A stretch of 44,171 nucleotides of DNA from Spizellomyces punctatus DAOM BR117 (taxonomy: Eukaryota; Chytridiomycota; Chytridiomycetes; Spizellomycetales; Spizellomycetaceae), in assembly GCF_000182565.1 (NCBI RefSeq), contig NW_015971555.1, forward strand, positions 467,149-511,319. The letters run 5' to 3'. This document shows positions 21,937 to 32,334 of the stretch, piece after piece. Each line of letters begins with the position of its first letter. The first letter of the stretch is position 1. The notes beneath the pieces were generated by a model. The model saw only the letters and a list, made by a program, of their open reading frames with translations. It had not been told where the DNA came from and did not search any database. The translations under genes and the position numbers were made by a program.

Positions 21937-22523
21937 GCTAAGCGACAGAGGTTAGCCGAGTGATACAGGATAACAGCAGCATGACATGATCAATCATCAA
22001 GGACCGACCGAGCGACACCACAAAAACGAGTCGCGCGGGGTACCCAGGCAATCGGAATCAATAAGCAACTTCGAACGGAAGGTACATCATTAAGCCACTT
22101 GAACAGCCAAGCCTTATGGACCACGGCAGAGCTGAGGGACGAGTTTAGATTGTTGGATTTGCTTTGCTTTACATGCTTTTTTTAATAACCCTAACCCTTG
22201 ATGATGTTCATCACAGAATTCATGCGACAGAAAGGGCTCCCTACCTAAAACGAAGTTTGCTCATTCGGTCATGAGCGCTTTGCAAGAGATATTTGACATT
22301 ACGAGCCCACTAGCGAGTTGCGGCAGTAGCAGCATTCGCGGACAGATCTCATTTGCTCATACTGGTATGGAGTCCATATAGGGGCTTGAGATTCCTTGGT
22401 GGCCGGTAATCCCCATGGAGGTGCGACAATTACAATTTTTATTCCCGAAAAATGGAACAACATAGCATCTATCTATCTATTCTATCTGAGCTATCCAGCT
22501 ACTTGGTCATATCACGCGGCGAT

Positions 22524-24875
22524 TCACACTGCAGCCTTGGGACTTAGAGCGGCTTGCGAGGTGACTTCGATAGTGTCTCCAGCTTCTTCCTCTTCACTCT
22601 TGGAGATGGGGACGCGCTTGATAAAAAACGCTGGCAACACGCACATTGCAGTGAAGGCGATAGCCACCTTAAATGCTAATTGAAGACTGTCTTCGTATGC
22701 GTCGATGAGGTAGGATCGTTGGGTATCGTTAAACCGACCGGTGTAGATGAGACTCGGATCGTGACGCACATCCTCGAACGCCGACGGAGCCTGCATACGC
22801 ATTTATGAGAGACTGGGCCCCTAATACACTGCAAGGACAGACCTCCCCTATTTGGGTCCTAGAGACTCACCAAGATCCCTTCGGGCATTTGCGTAAAGGC
22901 GCTACGCAGACGCGATGCCTGAATATTCCCCATAATTGCTATTCCCAAGCTTCCTCCAAGGTTTTGGAAAGATACAGCCAATCCATTGACCACCGCGATA
23001 TCTGACGGTAAAGAGCATTTAGCTACCATGTACAAAAGTGATAGTTCGAACATAGTATACCTTTAGGATCAATGGCCACTTGGCAAGAAAAGAAGGCCAT
23101 TTGCAACACAAGACCGAGCCCGATTCCGAACACGATGAGGAACATGATCTCCGCTACGGACGAAATATCCTTATGAAGGAAGGACAATGAGATGGTTCCG
23201 GCCAGAAAGAATAGATTGCCCAGATGGATGAAAAATGTATAGGCGGGAAGCCACCTGGGAAGTCGTTTAGCAACGTGTTCAGATAAAAAGCCGCTCACAA
23301 TGCCAAAAATGGTGATGCCCAGGAAAATAGGTAGCAGTCGGTACGAGGCGGTTGACGTCTAGTCCAACACTATGAGTAAATTCAGTGTGAAGAAAAACAA
23401 AGCGTAGAGGTACCTCGCGATTGTCAACTACAATGAACCAGACAGGTCTAGGAGCAAAAGGTTAGTCATGGCAGCGGAAGCATCTCCATGCTCAGGCTTA
23501 CAGGTAATATAAGAATCCGGTAAAGGACATTCCAAGGAAGAACAGTGTCATCAACGACGCAACCGTGTTTGGATTCCGAAACAACCTCATAGCAATGATG
23601 GGCTCCGCGGCCACGTGTATTTCAACCAACACAAAGGCAACGAGACCGACACCCGCCAATACGAGCAAAGTGACAGACACAGGAGAATCCCATGCATATT
23701 GGTCTCCGCCAAGACTCTAAAGCATGGCACGTCAAATAAATAGAGGACGCAGACAATCCCGTGATGGGATTTGCAACTTACAATGGGGATGAGCAGGCAC
23801 ACCATCGAGGCAACCAAAAGTATGGCCCCACCAAAGTCTACTCGCTTCAATTTATGCAGGAATGCTGTGCCAGAGGGTTCGGCCGGAAGCATAGATACCA
23901 CCGCCACCAGAGAAATAGCACCGAGAGGGATGCAAATATAGAAACACCAACGCCAGGACAGGTACTGAGTAAGGACTATGACGCATTAGATTTGCAGGTT
24001 CAGGTATGTGAGATGTTGGAGGGAACATACCTCCACCGAGGATAGGTCCGAGCACACTGGACACTGCGAAAGAGCTTGTCAGCAAACTTTGATACTTGGG
24101 TCTTTTTTCTGCAGTGGACAAATACAGTCATGAATGCTGTAAATGTGTAGGTCTTTTTGAGGAGCTCACAAATTGGTATGATTTCAGCTACAATGATGAA
24201 AGAGAGGCCGATCATCCCACTTCCGCCAATGCCGCTTATGGCTCGGAAAGCCAGCAACATTGCAATATTTGTAGCTACACCGCATCCGATGGTCCCCGCA
24301 AGGAAGATCACCAAGGCCACAATCATCATCGCTTCCAGAATTGGGTATTAGAGCATTCCTTCGCAGGTGGGAGCGATGCTTCGCACTCTCACCCTTTCGT
24401 CCAAAGATGTCCGATAGTTTTCCTGAGATGTTGCATATCAGTCGAGGGCAGATGGGCGCGCGTCTGCGAGACAATCTGACTTACCGTATAAAGGTTCCGT
24501 AGCATTTAAGCACAACATGTATGAGATCGCTATCCAACTGAATGCTTGGACAGCGTGGAATTCTGAAGCCATATTCGTTGCTACCGACGCGACCTGTAAT
24601 TAGATATGAGCCTTTCTCTACCGAGTATCGTCCGCGCCCACTGCTTTCCGTACTCACGATTGTTTCATCTAAACTGCCGCAAAATACGGCTGATAGCAAA
24701 GCACCAAAGACGAGCAGTTTCCTGATGGGAGTCATCGGCAATGTGCTAAGTCCCCGCATCTCTCCGTCTTCTATGACAATGCATTTCTCCTCTACGGCAG
24801 CTGGCAGTTAGAAAGAAGCCCCAGTAGCTGCATTCAGGAAAAGACCCAGGGGGACTAACCGGACTTCTCTTCCAT
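22524..24875 (-). CDS. MFS drug/metabolite transporter (DHA-type), with a stop at one splice junction
   Basis: Twelve minus-strand exons: 24875-24860, 24800-24658, 24593-24485, 24422-24393, 24331-24170, 24108-24031, 23975-23782, 23716-23502, 23447-23414, 23358-23061, 23001-22871, 22790-22524; 1677 nt in one frame, 558 residues. MFS signatures: FCGSLDETIV in TM1, GKLSDIFGRK (loop 2-3), AFRAISGIGGSGM (TM4), VLGPILGG (motif C), WRWCFYICIPLGA, and 12-14 membrane spans. This pattern matches fungal DHA14-type proton antiporters at the plasma membrane. Oddity: joining exon 5 (ending T at 24170) to exon 6 (starting at 24108) by the only good GT..AG pair makes codon 154 a TAA although the frame is right on both sides. 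The gene may be a recent null allele or use another splice site. Confidence 0.82.
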
Positions 24876-26260
24876 GTTGGGGTTTGTTGCAGCTGCTGCT
24901 ATCGGGAACTGCGAGGGCTACATAACAGCGTTCTTTAGCTGAACTGCCGTCTTAGCTGACGCGTTCAAAAACCAAGATTCTAAATCCATGAGTATTACAC
25001 AGATTAACTTTTTAAAGTTTTTTTGTCTCCACCGCCATGATATTGTCGCCAACCGGCACAGCTTCGAGAGGAAAAAAAAATATCAGATAGCGGCCGCCTT
25101 TATAATCCGAAGATGGAAGGAATGATACACATTTGAATGCTCTTGATGTTTACGTATATCGTCAGCTTCCGATCGACCACAACCAATTTCCGAGTTGTCC
25201 ACTCCTGCTTTGGTCGAAACGGCGAACGAAAAGGCAAAGGAAATGCCAAGTGAACGGGCAAAAGAAATGGCAGACTAAGGGCGTAAGGTCTTTAAAGTTG
25301 CCGAACAGTACTTCCTTATGGTGGGTTATCGCAAGCGAGCTCATCTGTAAAGTGCTCTGCTTGAAAGACTTGTGGGTGAAAGTGCGTAGACCCGTAAGAC
25401 AACCAGTTCAAACTTTAGGATATCTGAATAGATTAGCAAAGGTGGTAAAATGACCACTTCGGACCCGCCACCGAAACTTGATATCACCAAGACCCTTCCG
25501 AGATCCGGGGAAAGATTTCTGCTGCATTCTGCGAGGCTGGTAATGTTAAAAGAAACCCCATTCTCTATTTCGTCAAAGTTAAATCCTGCCTTTCTTCGCC
25601 TTATCCAATCCGGAGGGACGGCCTTCTTTTCCGTCAGGTTGCGCTCTGATGAAGAAATGCGCGTTATTTCCTCCTTCGATCCACTGCAGTGTTGCTTCAG
25701 TAGAAGAAAATCGATTCCTCAGATCTGAAGGCTGCTGTTGCCGATACTGTAAGCGCCATCTGATAAACGTTGTGTTGAAGATTTCTAGTAGATTCACCAA
25801 TGCTAATGCAATGAAGCCTCTCCACAAGCAAAACCCAGCATGAGATGGTCAATCGCAAGGGCCCCCAATTTTTGAAATGGGTGAAGGCTTTCTTTTGCAA
25901 ATCAAGTAAGATGGACAAAGAGATTATGATGGGACGGTTTAATCCGTAGTGCATAGGGCTCAAAACAAAATGGCTTACATCTCTTCGGGTTGGATAGAAA
26001 AGATAGATTAGATACTAATGTAAAGCATCACGAAATAGTAGCTGGTAGTTACGAACAGAGCACAGAGTAATCATCTCCTGAACAGTCGACCTTTCAACGG
26101 ATTCCTGATCTAGTCTGAAAGGAAACATCTGCATTTTGACAAGCTTTTTCTACTGCATCTACAACCCAAACTCGTATTCTACGTTCCTTTTCACCACTTG
26201 CAGATACAAAAATATACAAACATTGCTGGAATGACTGCTATTCCCAATTAAAATGTACTA
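24876..26260. other. Intergenic; one possible small ORF
   Basis: Contains the MFS promoter and the 3' flank of the nucleotidase gene. Apart from the ORF at 25450-25728 I see nothing supportable. A frame at about 25190-25280 (ETANEKAKEMPSERAKEMAD) is protein-like but lacks an ATG. Confidence 0.4.
25450..25728 (+). CDS. Unrecognised 92-aa protein
   Basis: Open from ATG 25450 to a stop at 25726. The sequence (MTTSDPPPKLDITKTLPRSG, then KETPFSISSKLNPAFLRLIQ and FFSVRLRSDEEMRVISS) has a mixed, protein-like composition without a signal peptide or membrane span. No family recognised and no antisense gene explains it. It could be a small gene or an exon. Confidence 0.3.
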   Translation: MTTSDPPPKLDITKTLPRSGERFLLHSARLVMLKETPFSISSKLNPAFLRLIQSGGTAFFSVRLRSDEEMRVISSFDPLQCCFSRRKSIPQI

Positions 26261-28142
26261 CTATGTAAAAACTATTCGATTATCCAAAGTTGGTGCTACT
26301 ACTGGTAATCCGTCACGATACTCTATTACTACCTTGTTGCGTGCCCGTGCGCCTCTTTCAGAAAAGTCCCCGCTAACATCAAACGTCTCGATCAACATGG
26401 CCGTTTCGGTAATACCCGCTTCTGGTCCAATGACATGATCCGATTTACAAAATGCATCATAACCATCATACCCGTCCGCAATAAAATTGACCATCGCAAC
26501 ATCGTATTCTTTGGAAGGATCCACCGGCTCACGCAATCCATCAGTATAGTAAAATGCGGAGACAATCCGTTGTTCCTCTGGCCGAGATAAATCGACGATA
26601 ATCTGAAGTCCGGAGAGCTGCAAAAATCGGCCATCCATTCGAGAGTCACCGACGCTGTTTTCCAGGGCAGTGAGCAAGTCGCGACCGGAGATACGCTTGA
26701 CGACAAAGATGTTTCCAAACGGTAAAATGCCTGTGGGCAACCGAGAGTCAGTGTTAGCAGTGCTTCCGGCCCGCGTTCAGAATCTTACCAAACACATCTT
26801 GGACGGTCAATTTCCCATTGTGGATGATCTTGTTGCATCTGATGCTACCCGAATTCACCACTGCGATATCACAGCTATAATACGCACGCAGAATGTCCGC
26901 TAGAAAGTTGCCCATATTTGTCTCCATCGTTCGTCCGACTACCGAACGGCATTCCAGTTCGACGTCACAGTACAGTAGCTCTCGGTCAGTGATAGCGTTC
27001 ATCTCCTTTTGAATTGTCGCGATTATTGCTTGCATTGATTCGTCCTTCGGGTGGCTCATACTATGTATACGCTCGACTGTTTTGGGAAAGGAAGCGGTAA
27101 GAGACCAAGATGACCAAACAGCGCCCAGACTGCTACCGCAGCTGCCCACTCTACCAGACACATCCAGGATACAAATCATTTCAGAATCCAGCTTCAGGCC
27201 CACGAGACTGAGTTCACAAAAGTCGCTGCCGCTTTTCACGATCGTGACACACTTATCTGTCGTATCAATCATGTACTCATGGTCATGCCCGCCCAAGATC
27301 AGATCAATATCTTTACATCCAGCTACCACCGTTCGGTCCTCAAGTAACCGCATATGGGTCAAGGCTATGACGAGATCTACTCTATACTCATCACGCAACA
27401 AGCGGCATACCCGTTGAGCTGTTACCACAGGATCAACGATGCGTACATCCGGCGGCAAATGTTGGCAGTTTGACGACCAGTCGCTAGAATAACGCAAATG
27501 GAAAAATACAGCTGGCCTTCAGTGGAAAGCAGGTAAATGTAGAGCGCCAAGGTCCTTACGTTCCCGCCAAGGCAAAGAAGCCCAGTTTGCAGCCTTGATG
27601 TGTGACGACCATATACTCCTTAGCATCTGCAAGCAATCTACCGGTCGAATCCACTACATTTGACATTAGCCACGGAAAATTGCAGGCACGCTTCAGCTCG
27701 AGCAAAACCTCTTCGCCAAAATCGAAATCTGGAACTAGATTAAATCCTTGTCGGCATGAAAACCCCAACTGTCCTTATCGTACCATGATTGCCATAACAT
27801 GCAATATCGACTTGAAGTTCATTCAACACGGGAACCATGTGCCGACCCTTCAGAACTGCAGCCTCAACTGATGGACTAAATGCGTCACCGCTGAAAACAG
27901 TTAGCGCACTTGGGTATTTGTCCCTTGCACGTTTTAGGGCGTGAGCGAAGCGCGGAAGATGGTTATTTCCAATATTATACTATCGCGGAACAAAGATGAC
28001 TAGATGCTTTTCAAGGATCCTAAACACATTGGCTTACCGCATCGTTGAAGTGGAGAAATGTTACCTTATCGGTATCCGCCGAGTCTACGTTGGTGCCATC
28101 ATGGGAAGATGATGATTCGCATAACCACGCGTCTACGCCCAT
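26261..28142 (-). CDS. 5'-nucleotidase / metallophosphoesterase family protein
   Basis: Exons 28142-28038, 27979-27784, 27728-27560, 27483-26789 and 26730-26261 close in frame, 544 residues from the ATG at 28142. Metallophosphoesterase motifs in order: VTFLHFNDAYNI, VFSGDAFSPS, CYGNHDFDFG (across an intron), ALTHMRLLED, LGGHDHEY. The C-terminal substrate domain shows NMGNFLADILR, VNSGSIRCNK, DVFGILPFGN and a NFIADGYDGYDAF stretch with the aromatic residues that stack on the base. The family removes phosphate from nucleotides, cyclic nucleotides or nucleotide sugars. No signal peptide is evident, so cytosolic action is likely. A 96-nt in-frame segment at 27077-27172 may be an intron (see findings). 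The start is uncertain: an alternative ATG at 28394 opens a separate short frame. Confidence 0.82.
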
Positions 28143-28199
28143 ACCACTCGTCGTGAAACGATAATCACAATATGCGCACTCGTAGGAAGCGAGCGCGAG

Positions 28200-28394
28200 C
28201 GTTGGGCAGCACAAGTTCGCCGTGAGTGCACAGGGTCCAAACCTGATTGACAACAGCAGCTAAATTCTCCAACGAGCCCACTAGCAAGTTTATCTTGAAC
28301 GTAAAGTTGGAAGCCGCGCGTCTCGCGCAATTGACTCCATAAATGTCTCCAGCGGTATAAACTCGGCCCCATCTTGTTGTGGTTGTAAAGCCAT
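28200..28394 (-). other. Possible 5' exon or small gene upstream of the nucleotidase
   Basis: From ATG 28394 the minus strand reads MALQPQQDGAEFIPLETFME and continues to a stop after about 34 codons. One frame over, 28200-28320 reads KINLLVGSLENLAAVVNQVW and LCTHGELVLPNARARFLRV. Both look like real protein, separated by a one-base frame change, but I could not join them, or either of them, to the nucleotidase by splice sites. They may be a decayed gene or a mis-resolved first exon. Confidence 0.3.
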
Positions 28395-30553
28395 TATCTG
28401 TTAATGACCTTCATGTACTGTGAACGTTCCAGCATGGCTGCGTAATTGCAAAACTGATGGTGCTCAGCCAGAATTAAGGATGAGCTTGGCACTTGCATAT
28501 CGGGCTACACGGGTGTCCCCACATGGGTTAAATTTCTAGAGTATTCAGAATTGAAAGAGCCATTCATTTGGGTTTGAACATTCTGTACGAATCTTGGCAC
28601 AATTCGGGCTTTGGAGATCATCCAGATGCACACATGCGTGTCAAATCTCCAGCTGCAAGCACAGTGCTAAACAACGGCTTGTGAAGGAGGACATACATAC
28701 TTGACAAACCTTCCAAGATACATGTACTTGCAAGGGAAAGGCGATTGCAAGCTGGGCTCTTAATTGTCGCAATCTAGCTCCTTCTGCCCATCATCAGGAA
28801 GCCAGTTTTCGGTCTTTTGCTGAATGGCAAAGTTGATTACAGCCAACCTCCTTTTAAAATGCTGACCTAGAAAAGTCTCAATGCTAACGGTGGATTATGG
28901 AGCAAAATGTCCAAACATTCTTACCGACAACAGCAGGCATCGTTTCGAAATTTCCTGCACCCTCCTAGCTACTCTGTTCTGGTCGGAAAACCAATCAAAA
29001 GATGTAACATATCCTGGTGGACAGAAAGCTTGCCCATGCTGTTGGGGCTCAGGCTTGAACCAGCATGCAAATTCATAGTGATGAAACGTCGGGGAGCTTG
29101 TCAAAATATGTGCTGCAGCATCCAAACCAGGATTGAAAACTGCAGGACTGGGAATGAAATGCCTACGACGGATCATGTACTTCTCGGGATTCATGACAAA
29201 CAAGGCTTCCAGTTATGGAAGGTTCGGTTGGCACTCCACAGCGTATTTCTTGAAGCAACCAACTAGGCGCTTCTTCTAATGGTTCTTTCTAGGGCTGACG
29301 GAACTGGAGAGTTGAGTGCCTCATTGGAAGACGCATCAACAAGTGATTTCAGATTATGGGGAATGCGAGTAAAATCCTCAACCTCTCTACCATCACGTTC
29401 CTCCAATATACCCTCTACTCCGTCATTCTAACTCGACACGCCATCACCTCCCTTGTAGTCATCATCATCCGTGTCACCACTGCCTCTGTGCGGGAACTAT
29501 CTGTAGAGCCCCCGAGGACTATATTTCGGCATAATGGGGACTCTCGGTATCCCTCCATCAACTGTGGGTGCAAAACCGAAGGAGGGACGGGGTGAACCAG
29601 AAGAAAGAGCGTGTTTAGGATTTCCGGAGCTTTGCTTGTTTCCTGCTTGTTGGCGGTTTGCAGTAACTTTCCAGGGTTTGGGCTGATCAAACAAACTAGG
29701 GAGTTCATTCTCCTCCCTGCTCCATGTAATACACATGGACAACTCATCGAGACCACTCACCGCCATTCTTTCTACTCCTCGCGCAAAAGCCGCTGTAACC
29801 TTTCAGGTCATGGGACACTTTAAAAACAGTGCTGACAATCGCCGGAACTACCCTCCTCTTTGGGCAAGATGTGGACAACATCGATATATAGAATTGCTGG
29901 AGTTTTCGTTGCGGTTTTTGATATTCTTAAGTACTTGGCTATGAAGAACGATCCACCAAAAAACTCGCTTCTTCCCACCGTGCTATCACCATCTCAAAAA
30001 GGGTTAGGAGGGATAGTAGAAGCTAGCTTTTGAGCCTGATTCCTCGATACGTGCTACATCATGTGGTTTTGTAGTTAATCACTGCGTCTTTTGCTTTACT
30101 TGCTTCTTATATATGTGCTACCTACCCATCACTCCTATCGGGTTTGCACGCTAATCTGCTGTGCGCGCCTAGATGCTGACAGACAGACATTGTCTTTGTG
30201 GGAAGCTCTCATGAAAACAGTCATTCCGACATCTCTCGGTACTGCGTGGGAGCAAAACGGCAACGTGCTGCGGAAGGCAGGACGGAAGGAAGGCGCTCAA
30301 TCCTACGTGGCTCCTCGTCTATACTGAGGAATATCATAGTCGGTCATACCGACGGTGCGATATCGCATGTAAGCAGATATGTGGAAGCGCTCGCCACAAA
30401 ACGTCAACTTCTCAATGTCACATTTTAACAATCTAAGACTCATTAGGTTGTATGAAGGCTACTGACCATATGCATGTTCAATTTATATATGTAGGCAGGT
30501 ATGTATGCTGCTCCCAAGCACATTGCCCAACAGATTCCCTCGCCCTCCAAACA
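28395..30553. other. Gene-poor interval
   Basis: About 2.2 kb with no confident gene. Antiparallel open frames at 28895-29266 cancel each other as evidence. The ORF at 29497-29766 is listed separately; downstream of it on the minus strand, 29267-29480 contains a protein-like stretch (REVEDFTRIPHNLKSLVDAS) in another frame. Confidence 0.4.
29497..29766 (-). CDS. Unrecognised Pro/Ser-rich 89-aa protein or first exon
   Basis: Open from ATG 29766. It starts MAVSGLDELSMCITWSREEN and turns into a Pro/Gly/Ser-rich, probably disordered segment (SGSPRPSFGFAPTVDGGIPR). A following minus-strand stretch at 29267-29480 looks like an acidic C-terminus (EDFTRIPHNLKSLVDASSNE) but lies in a different frame and I found no convincing intron. 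Function unknown. Confidence 0.3.
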   Translation of the reverse strand: MAVSGLDELSMCITWSREENELPSLFDQPKPWKVTANRQQAGNKQSSGNPKHALSSGSPRPSFGFAPTVDGGIPRVPIMPKYSPRGLYR

Positions 30554-32063
30554 TCAGGCAACAGTCCGACTAGCTTTGGCCACCATAGCGGTGCTCGAAA
30601 ATGAATCGCCAAACATAGCTAATCCCAGAAGGCATGAAACCAGGACGGCGACAATTACAACACCCAGAACCGGTCGGCGTTTGGTGGCGTCAGCACTTTT
30701 GGAGGCAGGCCGAGTCGAACCTTCGCAGGAAGTGTTTTGTGTGGCATTGGGGCTCCGAGACGGACCGTAACCCAAATACAAGTAGCTAGACAGACACTCT
30801 TTGGTTAGCTATCGCCGGTACCTTCAATCAGCAGAAGATAAGATATACAATTGCTTACGTGCTGACGAACAGGACGATGCTTCCGACGGCTGTCAATAGT
30901 GTTATCGGCAATCCAAGAAGAACTGTCGACAACACGATCAGAAGGGCCGTTGTAACGGATTGGGCCAGGCACTTTATAACTGCATCCGCATCTGGAAGTC
31001 GACAACACATTTGATCAGTATTCTCCTTGCTGCCGGAAGTAGAACAACAAGGAGCGGCAAAAACGTACACTTATATACAGCGGTAATGACGAGTCCAATA
31101 ATCGAATTCATGAAAACGACCATCACGGCATTAAATTCGTCGTAGCCCTCGAAAAATCCGGGTTCCGTACTTCCTGGCCGCCAGGCAAGCCAGCAATAAA
31201 CCGTGACGTTGAGAAGGAAGCCACTCGCGTACAGAACCATATTTTGGGCGTGTATTGAGACTGGCTGCTTCAACAGATGGTCATTGATGCAGCTGCATAC
31301 CGAAGTAATGCAAGTGGAGATGAGGAGAAACGCGTAAAGTGAGATAGGGTAGACAGTTCCGCCGTCCCGATATTGCGTGACAATCAACCCGCACACCTGC
31401 AAGAAAGCTGAGCTCAATAACTCTTCTAAAAGGGAAATGAGGAAGTGACATTCCTTACCTGGAGGACTATTGCCATCCATTGCAATGAGCTGACAGTTCT
31501 TGCGAGAAAAAGATATAGGATTCCAGCTGAAATTAGTGTCGAGCCGGACTTGACGAGTTGAATGGTCCCAGGATCCGCCAGACGGAACAGATAGAATGTC
31601 AAATGGTTGTTAGTCCCATCTTTTATTTGAAATTTGTGAGATCGCGTTCGTGAGTACCCCGCAAGACGGCTATCATGGAGGTTAGAATGAAGCACCGTCA
31701 CTTACACATCAGGGTCAGCATCGCGATGCTCCTCATCATTTTTGGTGGCACTTCGTTAATCCAGCTTTGAAACAGTCCATTTACTTGACGGCGCCCCTTC
31801 CAGGTTTGTTCGTTAGGTACGAGACTGTAGGCATCCGGTCGACTTTTCAGCGACTTGCGGTAAAGCGCTGTCGAGATGCAGAACTTTGTAAATTCCGCAA
31901 GTGCCAATGCAGATGCTTGGGAAAATCTGTAATTTCCTTTCGCCTGAGATAGCTTGTAGACGAGCCCAATCGTGGTCTGTACAAGGACAAGACTCATGAA
32001 CGACAACATGGCCGGCCCGAAGCGGGCTACGAGCGCATGCGCTAGAGAATTCTGAGGCATCAT
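30554..32063 (-). CDS. Nucleotide-sugar transporter (SLC35A-type)
   Basis: Exons 32063-31706, 31619-31459, 31396-31069, 30991-30859 and 30785-30554 total exactly 1212 nt, 403 residues; ATG 32060 is an alternative in the same frame. It belongs to the NST family: FMSLVLVQTTIGLVYKLSQ (TM1), LAEFTKFCIS, YGTNNHLTFYLFRLADPGTI with the conserved Asn-Asn and the LVKSGSTL stretch, LQWMAIVLQVCGLIV, and VVFMNSIIGLVITAVYKYAD with the usual Lys in a membrane segment, about ten spans in all. Members exchange a cytosolic nucleotide sugar for a nucleoside monophosphate across the Golgi membrane. It shares a 271-bp divergent promoter with the HAD/nucleotidyltransferase-like gene, suggesting that activation and import are coupled. 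Confidence 0.88.
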
Positions 32064-32180
32064 GTTTTTCAGAATAGCGGTAGATGAAGATGCACTGGGC
32101 ACCGAGCATAGATTTCTTCACGATTTTATAGAGTCGAAATTCGGACAGGCTACTACTCAAGTCGAGACTCGAGAGTAATT

Positions 32181-32216
32181 ACGCGTTGGTCGGAGGTGCT
32201 TACGATATGACGCGTT
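32181..32216. promoter_or_regulatory. Divergent promoter with two ACGCGT boxes
   Basis: ACGCGT at 32181-32186 and GACGCGTT at 32209-32216, in the 271 bp between the start codons of the nucleotide-sugar transporter (32063, minus) and the HAD fusion (32335, plus). They are near the middle and could serve both genes. Confidence 0.4.
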
Positions 32217-32334
32217 TCTCGACTTCTGGGCCGTCGCCTCATAACATGTACTGCTGTCCAACTTGTCCGTACAAGTACTTTGGCTTGTGCCTCTCTGGGT
32301 GTTTACTCATAGAAAGGAATCATATGTGAAAAGC

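Larger units (their letters stand above)
19668..22523. other. Gene-poor, repeat-bearing interval
   Basis: About 2.9 kb with no confident gene. It contains a minus ORF at 20222-20506, plus-strand coding-like fragments around 20.8-21.3 kb, an Ala/Ser-rich frame, a degenerate minisatellite and three CCCTAA-type patches, each listed separately. Confidence 0.5.
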
